Origin: Synergistaceae bacterium
Lineage (GTDB): Bacteria; Synergistota; Synergistia; Synergistales; Aminobacteriaceae
NCBI GenBank assembly: GCA_018436725.1
Contig: JAHDKT010000054.1
Location: 1 to 64,000 of the forward strand
Direction: 5' to 3'
Length of the DNA: 64,000 nt
Shown: in pieces, positions 16,303 to 24,543 of the stretch
How the letters are laid out: every line of letters begins with the position of its first letter
Position numbering within the stretch: the first letter of the stretch is position 1
Program-made: the position numbers and the translations under genes
The notes under the pieces: generated by a model
Databases searched by the model: none
Seen by the model: only the letters and a program-made list of their open reading frames with translations
Told to the model about the DNA's origin: nothing

Positions 16303-17995
16303 AAAGCTCCAGAACAGAATTCTCTCGCTTGAGGAGGAACGGCTCGCTCTCTCGAACGCGCTGGACATAGCGCTCAAGATCAACGACATCCAGCCCGACA
16401 CGGCTGCGGAGACCACGATGGAATCCATCCTCTCCGTGTGCTACGAGCGTACGGGAAGGCTCGTCGCGCTCAGGGAGGGGGCGTTCTACCTCTTCCGCGA
16501 GGAGGACGCCGTCTTCTACCAGGCGTATGCCAGCTCTTCCGCCGCGAAGGAGCGGATCGAGCATGAACTCCCCCTCCTGATCGACGACGGGACGATCGCG
16601 TGGGTGGTGCAGACCGAACGCCCCGTGACCGTCCGGATCTCCTCCGGCGAGGACGCCTTCCTCCATGCGCTCGCCGCTCCGGGGAGGACCATGGGCGTCT
16701 TCATCGGCGTGCTGAAGGAAGCGAAAGAGGACATCCTCGACATCAGCTACGCCCTCCTCTCCATCTATTTCAGCCAGGTGGCCGGGGTGCTCCAGAACAG
16801 GGAGCTGCTGCGAATGGCGCGGAGCGAGAACAGAGATCTTTCGTCGACCGTGGACGTGCTGCGGGAGACGGAGGAGAAGCTGGTCTCCCTCAACCGGACG
16901 CTGGAAGAAATGGTGGAAGAGCGGACCAGGGAGCTGGAGAAGATCAACAGGCTCCTTAAGGAGGAGATCGCCGAGAGGAAGCGGAAGGAAGAGGCGCTCC
17001 TCGAGAGCGAGGAACTCTCCGCGAGCCTTCTGAACCACTCGCCGCACCCCATACTGGTGGTGAACCCGGACACCTCCGTCAAGTACGTGAACTTCGCCCT
17101 CGAACAGATCACGGGCTACTCTCTGGTCGAGGTGATCAACCGGAAGGCGCCCTACCCCTGGTGGGGTGAGGAGAAGCTGTCGAGCGTGTCGGAGTACTAC
17201 CGCATGGTACAGTGCGGAGAGACATCGAAGCGCGAGTACTGCTTCCGGAAGAAGAACGGATCCCCCCTCTGGGTGGAGGTGAGCATGACCTCCATCTCGG
17301 GGAGCGCCGGCGCCAAGTACGCCGTCGCCAACTGGGTGGACATCACCGACAGGAAGATGGCGGAGAAGGCCAGGGACAACGCCGAACAGCTGCTCACCGA
17401 AACGAACGCGAAGCTGCAGGACACGGTCGGCGGCATCGTCGTCTCCATGGCCCAGGTGGTCGAGACGCGCGACCCGTACACGGCGGGCCACCAGGAGCGC
17501 GTGGCGCGCCTCGCCGTCGCCATCGCCGGCGAGATGGGGCTCTCCGAAGAGCAGATTCAGGGCGTGGGCGTGGCCGCGGTGCTCCACGACCTCGGCAAGA
17601 TCGACATCCCGGCGGAGATCCTGAGCAAGCCCTCCCGCCTGAAGGAGAAGGAGTACAGCCTCATCCAGGATCACTGCGTCGCGGGGTACGAGATCCTCAA
17701 GAACGTCGACTTCCCGTGGCCGGTGGCGCAGGCAGTCCTCCAGCACCACGAGCGGATGGACGGGACCGGGTATCCGCGCTCCCTTTCGGGGAAGGACATC
17801 CTGCTGGAGGCCCGCATCCTCGCGGTCTCCGACGTGGTGGAAGCCATGTCCTCGCACCGCCCCTACCGTCCTAGCCTCGGCCTTGAACAGGGGCTCGCGG
17901 AGATCTCGCTCTACCGGGGCTCCCGCTTCGACGAACAGGTGGTGGACGCCTGCCTCGCGATCTTCGCGCGCGGAGAGTCCCCCTGGCGGGAGTAA
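16271..17995 (+). CDS. GAF-like/PAS/HD-GYP protein, predicted cyclic-di-GMP phosphodiesterase
   Basis: 574 residues from the ATG at 16271 (MTMEKQVLTL), chosen because the frame upstream lies inside the HDOD gene. The ATG at 16277 is equally possible. Order: a GAF-like sensory region (30-190), a long coiled coil (205-260, ETEEKLVSLNRTLEEMVEERT), a PAS domain (265-370, ending NWVDITDRK), then HD-GYP from about residue 395. The HD-GYP domain has HQERVARLAVAIA, VLHDLGKIDIPAEIL, the second His set in LQHHERMDGTGYP (the GYP motif), and SDVVEAMSSHRPYRP. All metal-binding positions appear intact, which supports hydrolysis of cyclic-di-GMP. The 32-bp overlap with the HDOD gene suggests coupled translation. 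Confidence 0.92.
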   Translation: MTMEKQVLTLEKLQNRILSLEEERLALSNALDIALKINDIQPDTAAETTMESILSVCYERTGRLVALREGAFYLFREEDAVFYQAYASSSAAKERIEHELPLLIDDGTIAWVVQTERPVTVRISSGEDAFLHALAAPGRTMGVFIGVLKEAKEDILDISYALLSIYFSQVAGVLQNRELLRMARSENRDLSSTVDVLRETEEKLVSLNRTLEEMVEERTRELEKINRLLKEEIAERKRKEEALLESEELSASLLNHSPHPILVVNPDTSVKYVNFALEQITGYSLVEVINRKAPYPWWGEEKLSSVSEYYRMVQCGETSKREYCFRKKNGSPLWVEVSMTSISGSAGAKYAVANWVDITDRKMAEKARDNAEQLLTETNAKLQDTVGGIVVSMAQVVETRDPYTAGHQERVARLAVAIAGEMGLSEEQIQGVGVAAVLHDLGKIDIPAEILSKPSRLKEKEYSLIQDHCVAGYEILKNVDFPWPVAQAVLQHHERMDGTGYPRSLSGKDILLEARILAVSDVVEAMSSHRPYRPSLGLEQGLAEISLYRGSRFDEQVVDACLAIFARGESPWRE

Positions 17996-18041
17996 ACCGT
18001 TCTTTCTCCAGCGATCATTTTGTAATGCGACCGGCGACGAA

Positions 18042-18084
18042 CGCCCCTTTTCCCCCCTCCGGAGGAAAGGGGCGCTTTCTTCTG
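18042..18084 (+). terminator. Rho-independent terminator after the HD-GYP gene
   Basis: Stem CGCCCCTTT (18042-18050) with AAAGGGGCG (18066-18074), with an inner CCTCCGGAGG helping the stem, followed by CTTTCTTCT. It closes the HDOD/HD-GYP operon. Confidence 0.8.
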
Positions 18085-18251
18085 TGAAGCGCTGAGCGGG
18101 AGTGGCGCCGCCTGAGTGTCCTGCCGGAGGAGGCCCGGCCAAGCGGAGCGGGTGGCGTCGGCCGTACGATCCGGCTTTTGGAGTCCTTCATGCTTCGATC
18201 CATATGTTAATAAATTATCATAATTCCGCTCCGTGTTTTTTTGACGAAGTA

Positions 18252-18279
18252 TTGACAAAAAAAACGGTCTCGGTACAAT
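18252..18279 (+). promoter_or_regulatory. Strong promoter for the amidohydrolase operon
   Basis: TTGACA at 18252-18257, a 16-bp spacer that starts with an A-tract, and TACAAT at 18274-18279. The gap 18000-18496 holds this promoter, the terminator upstream and the inverted repeat downstream. The remaining 200 bp of leader show no gene or known riboswitch. Confidence 0.75.
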
Positions 18280-18283
18280 GCGT

Positions 18284-18300
18284 TCTATAGTCCGTATAGA
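18284..18300. promoter_or_regulatory. Possible operator, inverted repeat at the transcription start
   Basis: TCTATA-gtccg-TATAGA, perfect 6-bp arms, begins 5 bp after the -10 box at 18274-18279. The location over the expected transcription start fits a repressor site. The binding protein is not known. Confidence 0.5.
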
Positions 18301-18496
18301 GCAACGCTATTCCGTAATGCGGGACGAATTCCGCTTCTTTTTCATTTGCGAAGCGTTCTCCTTGCGGACCGCGCGTGTATAACGGGTTTTACGTTCGTTC
18401 ACTCCCTCGCCCGGCGGTATCCGGCCGCCGGCGAGCCTCTCTCAGCGGCGGCTTGGAAGAGCGCCGGAAACCGATCCGGAACAAGGAGCAGATCCG

Positions 18497-20167
18497 ATGG
18501 AGAACGACATGCTGCGCTGCGAACTGGACGCGGCGTTTGTTCGAGGAAGCGTCGTCACCGTAAATGAAAGAAATGAAATAGCCGAGGCGGTCGGCATCAA
18601 GGGAAACCGGATCGCCTACGTCGGGAGCGGCAGGGGAATAGAGCCCTTCGTCTCCGACAATACCCGCGTCGTCGACCTCGGCGGCCGGACGCTCATGCCC
18701 GGCATCGTCGACACGCACTTCCACCCTATCCTCAACGGCCTTCTCGGCTCGCACCGCGACGCGGGAATGATCGACACGACGAGAAAGCGCTGCGATTCGC
18801 TGCGCATGATGCTCGGCATGATCCGCGACGCGGCGGAACGGAAGCGTCCGGGCGAATGGATCTCCATGATGGGGTACGAACCGGAGCTGTTCATCGACGA
18901 GAAGCGTCATCCGACCATCGAAGAGCTGGACGCCGCCGCGCCTGAGAACCCCGTCCACTGCATGCACGGGGGCGGGCACATCTGCATGTACAGCACCAGG
19001 GCGCTCGCATATCTCGGCGTGCGCGCTCCGGAGGACGCGGAAAAGTATCCCCCCGACGAGGTGGAGGTCGCGGATGGAAAGCTCACGGGAATGGTGCGCG
19101 GGCATACGCACTTCAAGCTGTGGGGGATGGTGGGGTACACCGAATCGCAGCAGGCCGCGGCGGCGATGAAGTCGCACCGGCAGGCGCTGGAAGCGGGGAT
19201 CACCTCCGTAGGGGACATGGGGGAGTGCGGCCCGGTCTCGTACCGGATCATGCAGAAGCTCTGCCGCGACGGAATCTTCAAAATCCGCGTCAACATGGCG
19301 CTTCACAGCATCTTCGGAAAGAGCTACTCCCTGGAGGAGAACGACCACTGGATGAAGCTCGGGTTCGTCACCGGCCTGGGCGACGAGCGGTTCCGCGTGG
19401 GGCCCTGCAAGTTCATGATCGACGGGGGGTCGGGGGCGCCTTCCTGCGCCACCCGCGAGCCCTACTCCCACGACCCGGAGATGGTGCGCGAGCGCGGCTG
19501 GGAGCGGGAAGAGGTTGCGCGGTATATCGAGCGGATCGTGGAGGCCGGGTGCCAGTGCACGGCCCACGCCATCGGCGACCTGGCGGTCGAGTTCATGGTG
19601 GAGGGGTACGAACGGTGCTTCAGGAAGGACCCGGAAGGATTCCGGCGGATGCGCCACCGCATCGAACACTGTTCGCTGACCGATCGGGATTTGATCGACC
19701 GCATGGCGCGCATGAACGTCTGCCCTTCCGTCAACGCGGGGATGATCCAGGCGATCGGAGCCAACTACATGAAGTTCTACGGAGAGCGCAACGCGTACAT
19801 GGCGGCCCTCCGCAGCATGTTCGACGCCGGCGTCATGTGCTCGCTGGCGAGCGACGCCCCCTCGGGTCCCATCGGCGTTCAGACCATCGACGGCGCGGTG
19901 AACCGCTACGACCGCAGTCAAAATGTCCAGTGCGACAAAAGCCAGGCGATCTCCGTGATGGAGGCGATCCGCGCCGCGACGTACAACGGGGCGTACTCCT
20001 CGTTCGAGGAGCATATCAAGGGGAGCCTGGAGGTCGGCAAGCTCGCGGACATGATCGTCCTCTCCGGCGACATTCTGCGGGTCGACCCCATGGACATCCA
20101 TACGCTCCGTGTCGACTGCACCATCATCGACGGGCGGTTCGAATACGAACGCCCGAAGGAGGGGTAA
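18497..20167 (+). CDS. Amidohydrolase family 3 (YtcJ-like) metal-dependent hydrolase
   Basis: 556-residue cytosolic amidohydrolase with a TIM-barrel fold. The metal-binding elements are VDTHFHP near residue 75 (H-x-H), HAIGDLAVE near 358 (His), HRIEHC near 390 (His) and the late Asp in SLASDAPSGP near 452. The small beta-sandwich at both ends is shown by AFVRGSVVTVNE and by KLADMIVLSGDIL. YtcJ-type members hydrolyse N-acyl or cyclic amide substrates, but the real substrate is not predictable. AAGGAG precedes the ATG at 18497. An M20 hydrolase starts 4 bp after its stop, so the two probably act on the same amide compound. Confidence 0.88.
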   Translation: MENDMLRCELDAAFVRGSVVTVNERNEIAEAVGIKGNRIAYVGSGRGIEPFVSDNTRVVDLGGRTLMPGIVDTHFHPILNGLLGSHRDAGMIDTTRKRCDSLRMMLGMIRDAAERKRPGEWISMMGYEPELFIDEKRHPTIEELDAAAPENPVHCMHGGGHICMYSTRALAYLGVRAPEDAEKYPPDEVEVADGKLTGMVRGHTHFKLWGMVGYTESQQAAAAMKSHRQALEAGITSVGDMGECGPVSYRIMQKLCRDGIFKIRVNMALHSIFGKSYSLEENDHWMKLGFVTGLGDERFRVGPCKFMIDGGSGAPSCATREPYSHDPEMVRERGWEREEVARYIERIVEAGCQCTAHAIGDLAVEFMVEGYERCFRKDPEGFRRMRHRIEHCSLTDRDLIDRMARMNVCPSVNAGMIQAIGANYMKFYGERNAYMAALRSMFDAGVMCSLASDAPSGPIGVQTIDGAVNRYDRSQNVQCDKSQAISVMEAIRAATYNGAYSSFEEHIKGSLEVGKLADMIVLSGDILRVDPMDIHTLRVDCTIIDGRFEYERPKEG

Positions 20168-20171
20168 CAGC

Positions 20172-21446
20172 ATGGAACAAGCCCTGATCGACAGAATCCA
20201 CGCTTCGGCCGAGGCGCTGCGTCCGCGGATGGAGGCCTTTCTCAGCGACTTTTTGAAGATCGACACGGAAAATCCTCCGGGGCGCAACTACGAGCGTTGC
20301 GTCCGCTTTCTCGGGGAGAAGATGGCCTCGCTCGGGTGCGCGGTGGAGTACATCGAGGTTCCGGAGGAGGCGCTCGCTTCTCTCCCCGAGGAGTCGAAAG
20401 GCTTCCCGAGACATATCGTCGTCGGCACGTACAAAGGGACGCGGGAGCGTCCGGCGATCCACTTTTCGGGGCACTACGACGTCGTCCCGGCGGGTGGAGG
20501 GTGGACGGTCGACCCGTACGGAGGTCTGATCTCGGGCGGAAAGGTGTACGGCCGCGGCGCGAGCGACATGAAGTCCGGCATCGCCGCGCAGATCTTCGCC
20601 CTCGAAACGCTCCAACACGCGGGCGTCCGGCTGAAGGGAAGTTTCGTCTCCAGCGCGGTTCCCGACGAAGAGACCGGAGGGCAAACCGGCATGGGCTACC
20701 TCGTCCGGAGCGGCGGACTGACGAAGGAGAATACGGACTACTGCATCGTCACGGAGCCGCTCGACCCCGACATGATCTGCTTGGGGCACCGCGGAACTCT
20801 CTGGTTTACCCTTACCTTCAAGGGAGTGCAGAGCCACGGGAGCATGCCGTCGGAAGGCCTGAACCCGATCGAAGGAATGCGCGCGCTGCTCGAACGCATC
20901 GACCGGCGCATCCGCCCGCGACTGGAACGCGTCAGCGCGTACCCCGTCAGCCCCGAACGCTCTCGGAAGAGCACCCTCTGCATCACGACCATCCAGGCCG
21001 GATCGAAGGTCAACACGATTCCCGACACCTGCTCCGCGAGCTTCGACTGGCGGCTGATTCCCGAGCAGAGCGTGGAGTGGGCGAAGGGGGAGATTCTCTC
21101 CATCTGCGACGATCTTGTGCGCGAGGGCGTCATCCTCGACTACGACTATACCCCGATCATCGAAGCCGACCCCGCCATGGTCGACGAAAACCAGCCGCTG
21201 GTCGACGCGCTGAAGCGCTGCGGGAAGGCCGTCCTCGGGAAGGAAATGGGGATCAACTTCAGCCCGGGCATGGACGACCAGCGCTTCGTCGTTCACGAGG
21301 GAGGTTTGGAGGCCGCGGTCGTCTACGGGCCGGGGCGTCTCGCGCTCGCCCATAAGTCCGACGAGCATATCGACGTCGACGACCTCGTCAAGGGAGTGAA
21401 GATCATGGCGGCGGTCGCGGCGGAGCTGCTCGGGACCGAGGAGTGA
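20172..21446 (+). CDS. M20-family peptidase (ArgE/DapE/ACY1 type)
   Basis: 424 residues from the ATG at 20172, which has GGAGGGG just upstream. Di-zinc metallopeptidase: HFSGHYDVVP (first His and Asp), GRGASDMKSG (bridging Asp), PDEETGG (general-base Glu and metal Glu), a central dimerisation domain (GVQSHGSMPSEGLN), and the C-terminal HKSDEHID (last His). These positions match ArgE/DapE/ACY1 enzymes, which cut N-acyl amino acids or small peptides. It is the second gene of an operon whose first gene is an amidohydrolase. panB follows after 146 bp without a visible terminator. Confidence 0.9.
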   Translation: MEQALIDRIHASAEALRPRMEAFLSDFLKIDTENPPGRNYERCVRFLGEKMASLGCAVEYIEVPEEALASLPEESKGFPRHIVVGTYKGTRERPAIHFSGHYDVVPAGGGWTVDPYGGLISGGKVYGRGASDMKSGIAAQIFALETLQHAGVRLKGSFVSSAVPDEETGGQTGMGYLVRSGGLTKENTDYCIVTEPLDPDMICLGHRGTLWFTLTFKGVQSHGSMPSEGLNPIEGMRALLERIDRRIRPRLERVSAYPVSPERSRKSTLCITTIQAGSKVNTIPDTCSASFDWRLIPEQSVEWAKGEILSICDDLVREGVILDYDYTPIIEADPAMVDENQPLVDALKRCGKAVLGKEMGINFSPGMDDQRFVVHEGGLEAAVVYGPGRLALAHKSDEHIDVDDLVKGVKIMAAVAAELLGTEE

Positions 21447-21592
21447 CGGCCGCCGGAGGGCGGAGGAAGAGCGCTGTTTCAGGCGTTCATTCGCCGGCGG
21501 CGCGTCTTCGGACGTCCGAGGCGGAATGAAGCGATACAAGCGGCGTCGCGCATGCGGCCGCTCATTCGATACACCAATGAGGAGGGCAATTC

Positions 21593-22423
21593 ATGAAAAA
21601 GAAGATGTCGGTGCTTGATTTCAAGAAGTACAAGGAAGAGGGCAGAAAGTTCGCCTATGTGACGGCCTACGACTACACCACGGCGTCCATCGTCAACGAG
21701 AGCGAAGTCGAGGTCATCCTCGTCGGCGACTCCCTCGGCATGATCATGCTGGGGTACAAGGACACGGTGTCGGTGACCATGGAGGACATGATCCACCACA
21801 TCAGGCCCGTCGTCAAAGGCGCGCCCGACACGTTCGTCGTGGGCGACATGCCGTTCGGCTCGTACAACAAGAGCATCGAACAGGGCGTGGAAAACGCGAC
21901 GAGGATGCTCAAGGAGACGGGGTGCGACTGCGTGAAGCTGGAAGGCGGCGTCAAGTACGCGCCTCTTGTGCGGGCCATCGTGGACGCGGGCATTTCGGTC
22001 ATGGGGCACATCGGCCTCACCCCGCAGAACGCCACGCAGCTCGGCGGGTTCAAGGTGCAGGGCGGAACGCCGGAGAGCGCGCGGCAGCTCATCGAGGACG
22101 CCAAGGAACTCGAGAAGGCGGGCGCTTTTTCGATCGTGCTGGAGTGCGTTCCGAAGGTCGTCGGCAAGGCGGTATCCGAAGCGGTGAAGATTCCCATCCT
22201 CGGCATCGGCGCGGGCCCCTTCGTGGACTGCCAGGTGCTGGTCACCCAGGACCTGCTGGGCATGTACGGAGACTTCAAACCGAAGTTCGTCAAGCTGTAC
22301 GCCAACGTCCGCAAGGTCATGGTGGACGGACTGAACGAGTTCCACAAGGAGGCCCTCAGCGGCGAGTTCCCGAGCGACGAGTACAGCTTCAACAAGGAAG
22401 TGAACCTGGAGAAGCTGTATTAG
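21593..22423 (+). CDS. panB: 3-methyl-2-oxobutanoate hydroxymethyltransferase (ketopantoate synthase)
   Basis: 276 residues, normal length. PanB makes ketopantoate from 2-oxoisovalerate and methylene-tetrahydrofolate, the first step to pantothenate. Hallmarks are VTAYDYTTASIV, VGDSLGMIMLGY, VGDMPFGSY, CVKLEGG, GHIGLTPQ and LECVP with the catalytic Glu, followed by GIGAGP. GAGGAGGGC precedes the ATG at 21593. panC, panD and panE are not in the window. Instead, a DUF997 protein and a PanF-like symporter follow directly. The enzyme may serve synthesis, or may work on imported pantothenate breakdown products (see findings). Confidence 0.95.
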   Translation: MKKKMSVLDFKKYKEEGRKFAYVTAYDYTTASIVNESEVEVILVGDSLGMIMLGYKDTVSVTMEDMIHHIRPVVKGAPDTFVVGDMPFGSYNKSIEQGVENATRMLKETGCDCVKLEGGVKYAPLVRAIVDAGISVMGHIGLTPQNATQLGGFKVQGGTPESARQLIEDAKELEKAGAFSIVLECVPKVVGKAVSEAVKIPILGIGAGPFVDCQVLVTQDLLGMYGDFKPKFVKLYANVRKVMVDGLNEFHKEALSGEFPSDEYSFNKEVNLEKLY

Positions 22424-22465
22424 TCCCGGAAGTACGAAGGAGCAGGAAGGAGGTTGCGGAAGTCC

Positions 22466-22816
22466 ATGGCACATGGAATGGAATCGAAAGTTCTGAAGAA
22501 GAACGAACAAGGATTCGTCGAGGATCCGCGCTACAAGGAGTGTGAAAAGGAAGCCTGGTACGGCATCGTCCTCGGGGTGGTCAACCTCGTCATATGGGCC
22601 GTCGCGGGCTACGGTCTCGGGAGCGGCCCGGTGGAGGAGTACTCCTACATCATGGGCTTCCCGACATGGTTCTTCGTCAGCTGCATCGCCAACTCGGCGT
22701 TCGCGATCGCGGCCACCGTCTATATCGTCACGAAGAAGATGCGCGACATGCCCCTCGACCCGATGACGAAGGAACAGGCCGAGGAGTACGTGCGGAACGG
22801 AGGCGAAACACGATGA
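22466..22816 (+). CDS. DUF997/YhdT-like small membrane protein, partner of PanF
   Basis: 116 residues with two transmembrane helices (WYGIVLGVVNLVIWAVAGYG and WFFVSCIANSAFAIAATVYI), a charged N-terminus and a polar C-terminal tail. In many bacteria a short two-helix protein of this kind (YhdT) is encoded directly before the pantothenate symporter panF, so it is probably a subunit or assembly factor. The ATG at 22466 was chosen with GGAGG 12 bp upstream. The stop overlaps the start of the next gene as ATGA, which is typical for translational coupling. Confidence 0.8.
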   Translation: MAHGMESKVLKKNEQGFVEDPRYKECEKEAWYGIVLGVVNLVIWAVAGYGLGSGPVEEYSYIMGFPTWFFVSCIANSAFAIAATVYIVTKKMRDMPLDPMTKEQAEEYVRNGGETR

Positions 22817-24309
22817 CCGACGTCCAGTGGTCCACCCTTCTGCCGATCGTCTGCTATTTCGGACTTATGTACCTTATAGGCTTCTATGCCCTGGAGCTGG
22901 TGAACAAGGCCAGTCTCCTCAAGGGCGGAAGCGGCTCGGCCTTCATGGAGGAGTACATGACCGGAGGGCGCCGCACCGGAGGCTTCGTGCTCGCCATGAC
23001 GCTCGTCGCCACCTACCTGAGCGCGGGCAGCTTCATCGGCGGGCCGGGAACGGCCTACACCCACGGGCTCGCCTGGGTCTTCCTCGCCATGTCGCAGATC
23101 CCCACCGGGTACTACACGCTGATGGTGCTGGGCAAGAAGTTCGCCATCGTCTCCCGGAAGACGGGAGCCAACTCGATCAGCGACTTCCTCCGCGCCCGCT
23201 ACGAGAGCAACGCGGTGCTGATCATCGCCTCGGTCTCGATCATCTTCTTCCTCATCGCGGCCATGGCCGCGCAGCTGATCGGCGCCTCCCGTCTGCTGCA
23301 GGGCTCCACGGGGCTCGAGTATAAGACGGCGCTCGTCTTCTTCGCCATCACCGTGGTGGTGCACACCGCAGTCGGAGGATTCCGCGGCGTCGTCTTCAAC
23401 GACACGCTCCAGGGCGTCGTCATGACCGTGTCCACCGCGGCGCTCTTCATCGCCATCGTCTCGCAGGGCGGCGGCATCGCGAAGATCGTCCAGGACATGA
23501 AGGCGATCAACCCCGGCATGATCTCTCCCTACGGAGTCCGGGAAGGGTTCATGACCGTCCCGTGGGTCTCCAGCTTCTGGGTGCTCGTCGGCTTCGCCAT
23601 CATCGGGCTGCCCGCCGTCGCGCAGCGCGCCATGAGCTACAAGGACTCGAAGAGCCTGCACTCCGGAATCATCTACGGAACGATCGTCTCCCTCGTCCTG
23701 CTCATGGGAATGCACCTCGCGGGCGCTTTCGGCGTCACGCAGGTTTCCGGAATCAAGTCGGGCGACCTGGTCATCCCCACCCTGATCACCAACCTGTTCA
23801 ACCCGGTCGTCGCCGGCATCATCCTCGCCGGTCCTCTCGCGGCGGTCATGTCGACGGTGGACTCGCAGCTCCTCGTGGTGGTGGCGGCCATCGTCAACGA
23901 CCTGCTCGTCAACTACATCAAGCCCGAGTTGAAGGCGAACTTCAAGAAGCTCCGGAGCATCACCATCGTCACCTGCTGCATCGTCGGCGCGATCGTCGTG
24001 GCCCTGGCCTTCGACCCGCCCGAGCTGATGGTGTGGCTGAACCTGTTCGCCACCGCCGGACAGCTCTCGACGTTCCTGTGGCCCACCATTCTGGGCCTCT
24101 ACTGGAAGGACGCCAACGCCCCCGGCGCCATCGCCGGCATGGTCACGGGCATCGGAACCTATCTGTACTTCCACTATTTCCTTGCGAGACCTCTCGCGAT
24201 GCACCCCATCGTGCCGTCGCTGGCCCTCTCTCTGGTCGCGTTCATCGTCGTCGCGAAGATGACGAAAAAGCCCTCCGAGAAGGTCGTCCGGCTCTTCTGG
24301 GAGCTGTAA
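22813..24309 (+). CDS. panF: Sodium/solute symporter, PanF-like (probable pantothenate importer)
   Basis: 498-residue inner-membrane protein with about 13 helices, sodium:solute symporter (SSF) family. Motifs include YMTGGRRTGGFVLAMTLVATYLSAGSF (substrate and Na site region), GKKFAIVSRKTGANSISDFLRARY, and AGPLAAVMSTVDSQLL (the late SSF signature). PanF is the closest well-known relative, and the upstream YhdT-like gene and panB agree with that. The ATG at 22813 overlaps the previous stop. A strong terminator follows, so the panB-DUF997-panF unit ends here. The exact substrate needs an experiment. Confidence 0.85.
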   Translation: MTDVQWSTLLPIVCYFGLMYLIGFYALELVNKASLLKGGSGSAFMEEYMTGGRRTGGFVLAMTLVATYLSAGSFIGGPGTAYTHGLAWVFLAMSQIPTGYYTLMVLGKKFAIVSRKTGANSISDFLRARYESNAVLIIASVSIIFFLIAAMAAQLIGASRLLQGSTGLEYKTALVFFAITVVVHTAVGGFRGVVFNDTLQGVVMTVSTAALFIAIVSQGGGIAKIVQDMKAINPGMISPYGVREGFMTVPWVSSFWVLVGFAIIGLPAVAQRAMSYKDSKSLHSGIIYGTIVSLVLLMGMHLAGAFGVTQVSGIKSGDLVIPTLITNLFNPVVAGIILAGPLAAVMSTVDSQLLVVVAAIVNDLLVNYIKPELKANFKKLRSITIVTCCIVGAIVVALAFDPPELMVWLNLFATAGQLSTFLWPTILGLYWKDANAPGAIAGMVTGIGTYLYFHYFLARPLAMHPIVPSLALSLVAFIVVAKMTKKPSEKVVRLFWEL

Positions 24310-24320
24310 TCCGCACGACG

Positions 24321-24358
24321 AAAGCGGGAGACGCGATCCACCGTCTCCCGCTTTTTTT
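24321..24358 (+). terminator. Rho-independent terminator after panF
   Basis: Arms AAAGCGGGAGACG (24321-24333) and CGTCTCCCGCTTT (24342-24354), an 8-nt loop and a run of seven T. Confidence 0.9.
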
Positions 24359-24406
24359 AGTCCTCCCGCAGCGCGACCGTCCCGTCGCCGAAAAGAACGA
24401 CGTGTG

Positions 24407-24435
24407 TTGACTTCCCTCAATTCAAGTGATACAGT
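24407..24435 (+). promoter_or_regulatory. Promoter of the peptide ABC operon
   Basis: TTGACT at 24407-24412, a 17-bp spacer and TACAGT at 24430-24435. The -35 and -10 hexamers are identical to those of the promoter at 33133-33161. Confidence 0.75.
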
Positions 24436-24441
24436 CTGCAT

Positions 24442-24457
24442 GGTCGACCGGTCGACC
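24442..24457. promoter_or_regulatory. GntR-type operator, copy 1 (GGTCGACCGGTCGACC)
   Basis: Perfect 16-bp palindrome that starts 6 bp after the -10 box, so it covers the transcription start. Identical copies lie at 33168-33183 and 37335-37350. A repressor bound here would block the ABC operon. The likely binder is the GntR/FCD protein encoded at 37368. Confidence 0.8.
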
Positions 24458-24543
24458 GCTATTTGAAAAAAAAAGTCGTCGTCTCAAAGAGGAAAGAATC
24501 TTCTCTTTCCTCTCAAAATGTACTCTGCGAGGGGAGATTGTCT

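Noticed and set aside
22720-24441. Minus-strand frame of 573 codons across panF
   Set aside because: The Asp-, Glu- and Arg-rich composition and exact overlap with a membrane-protein gene are typical for antisense of hydrophobic codons.
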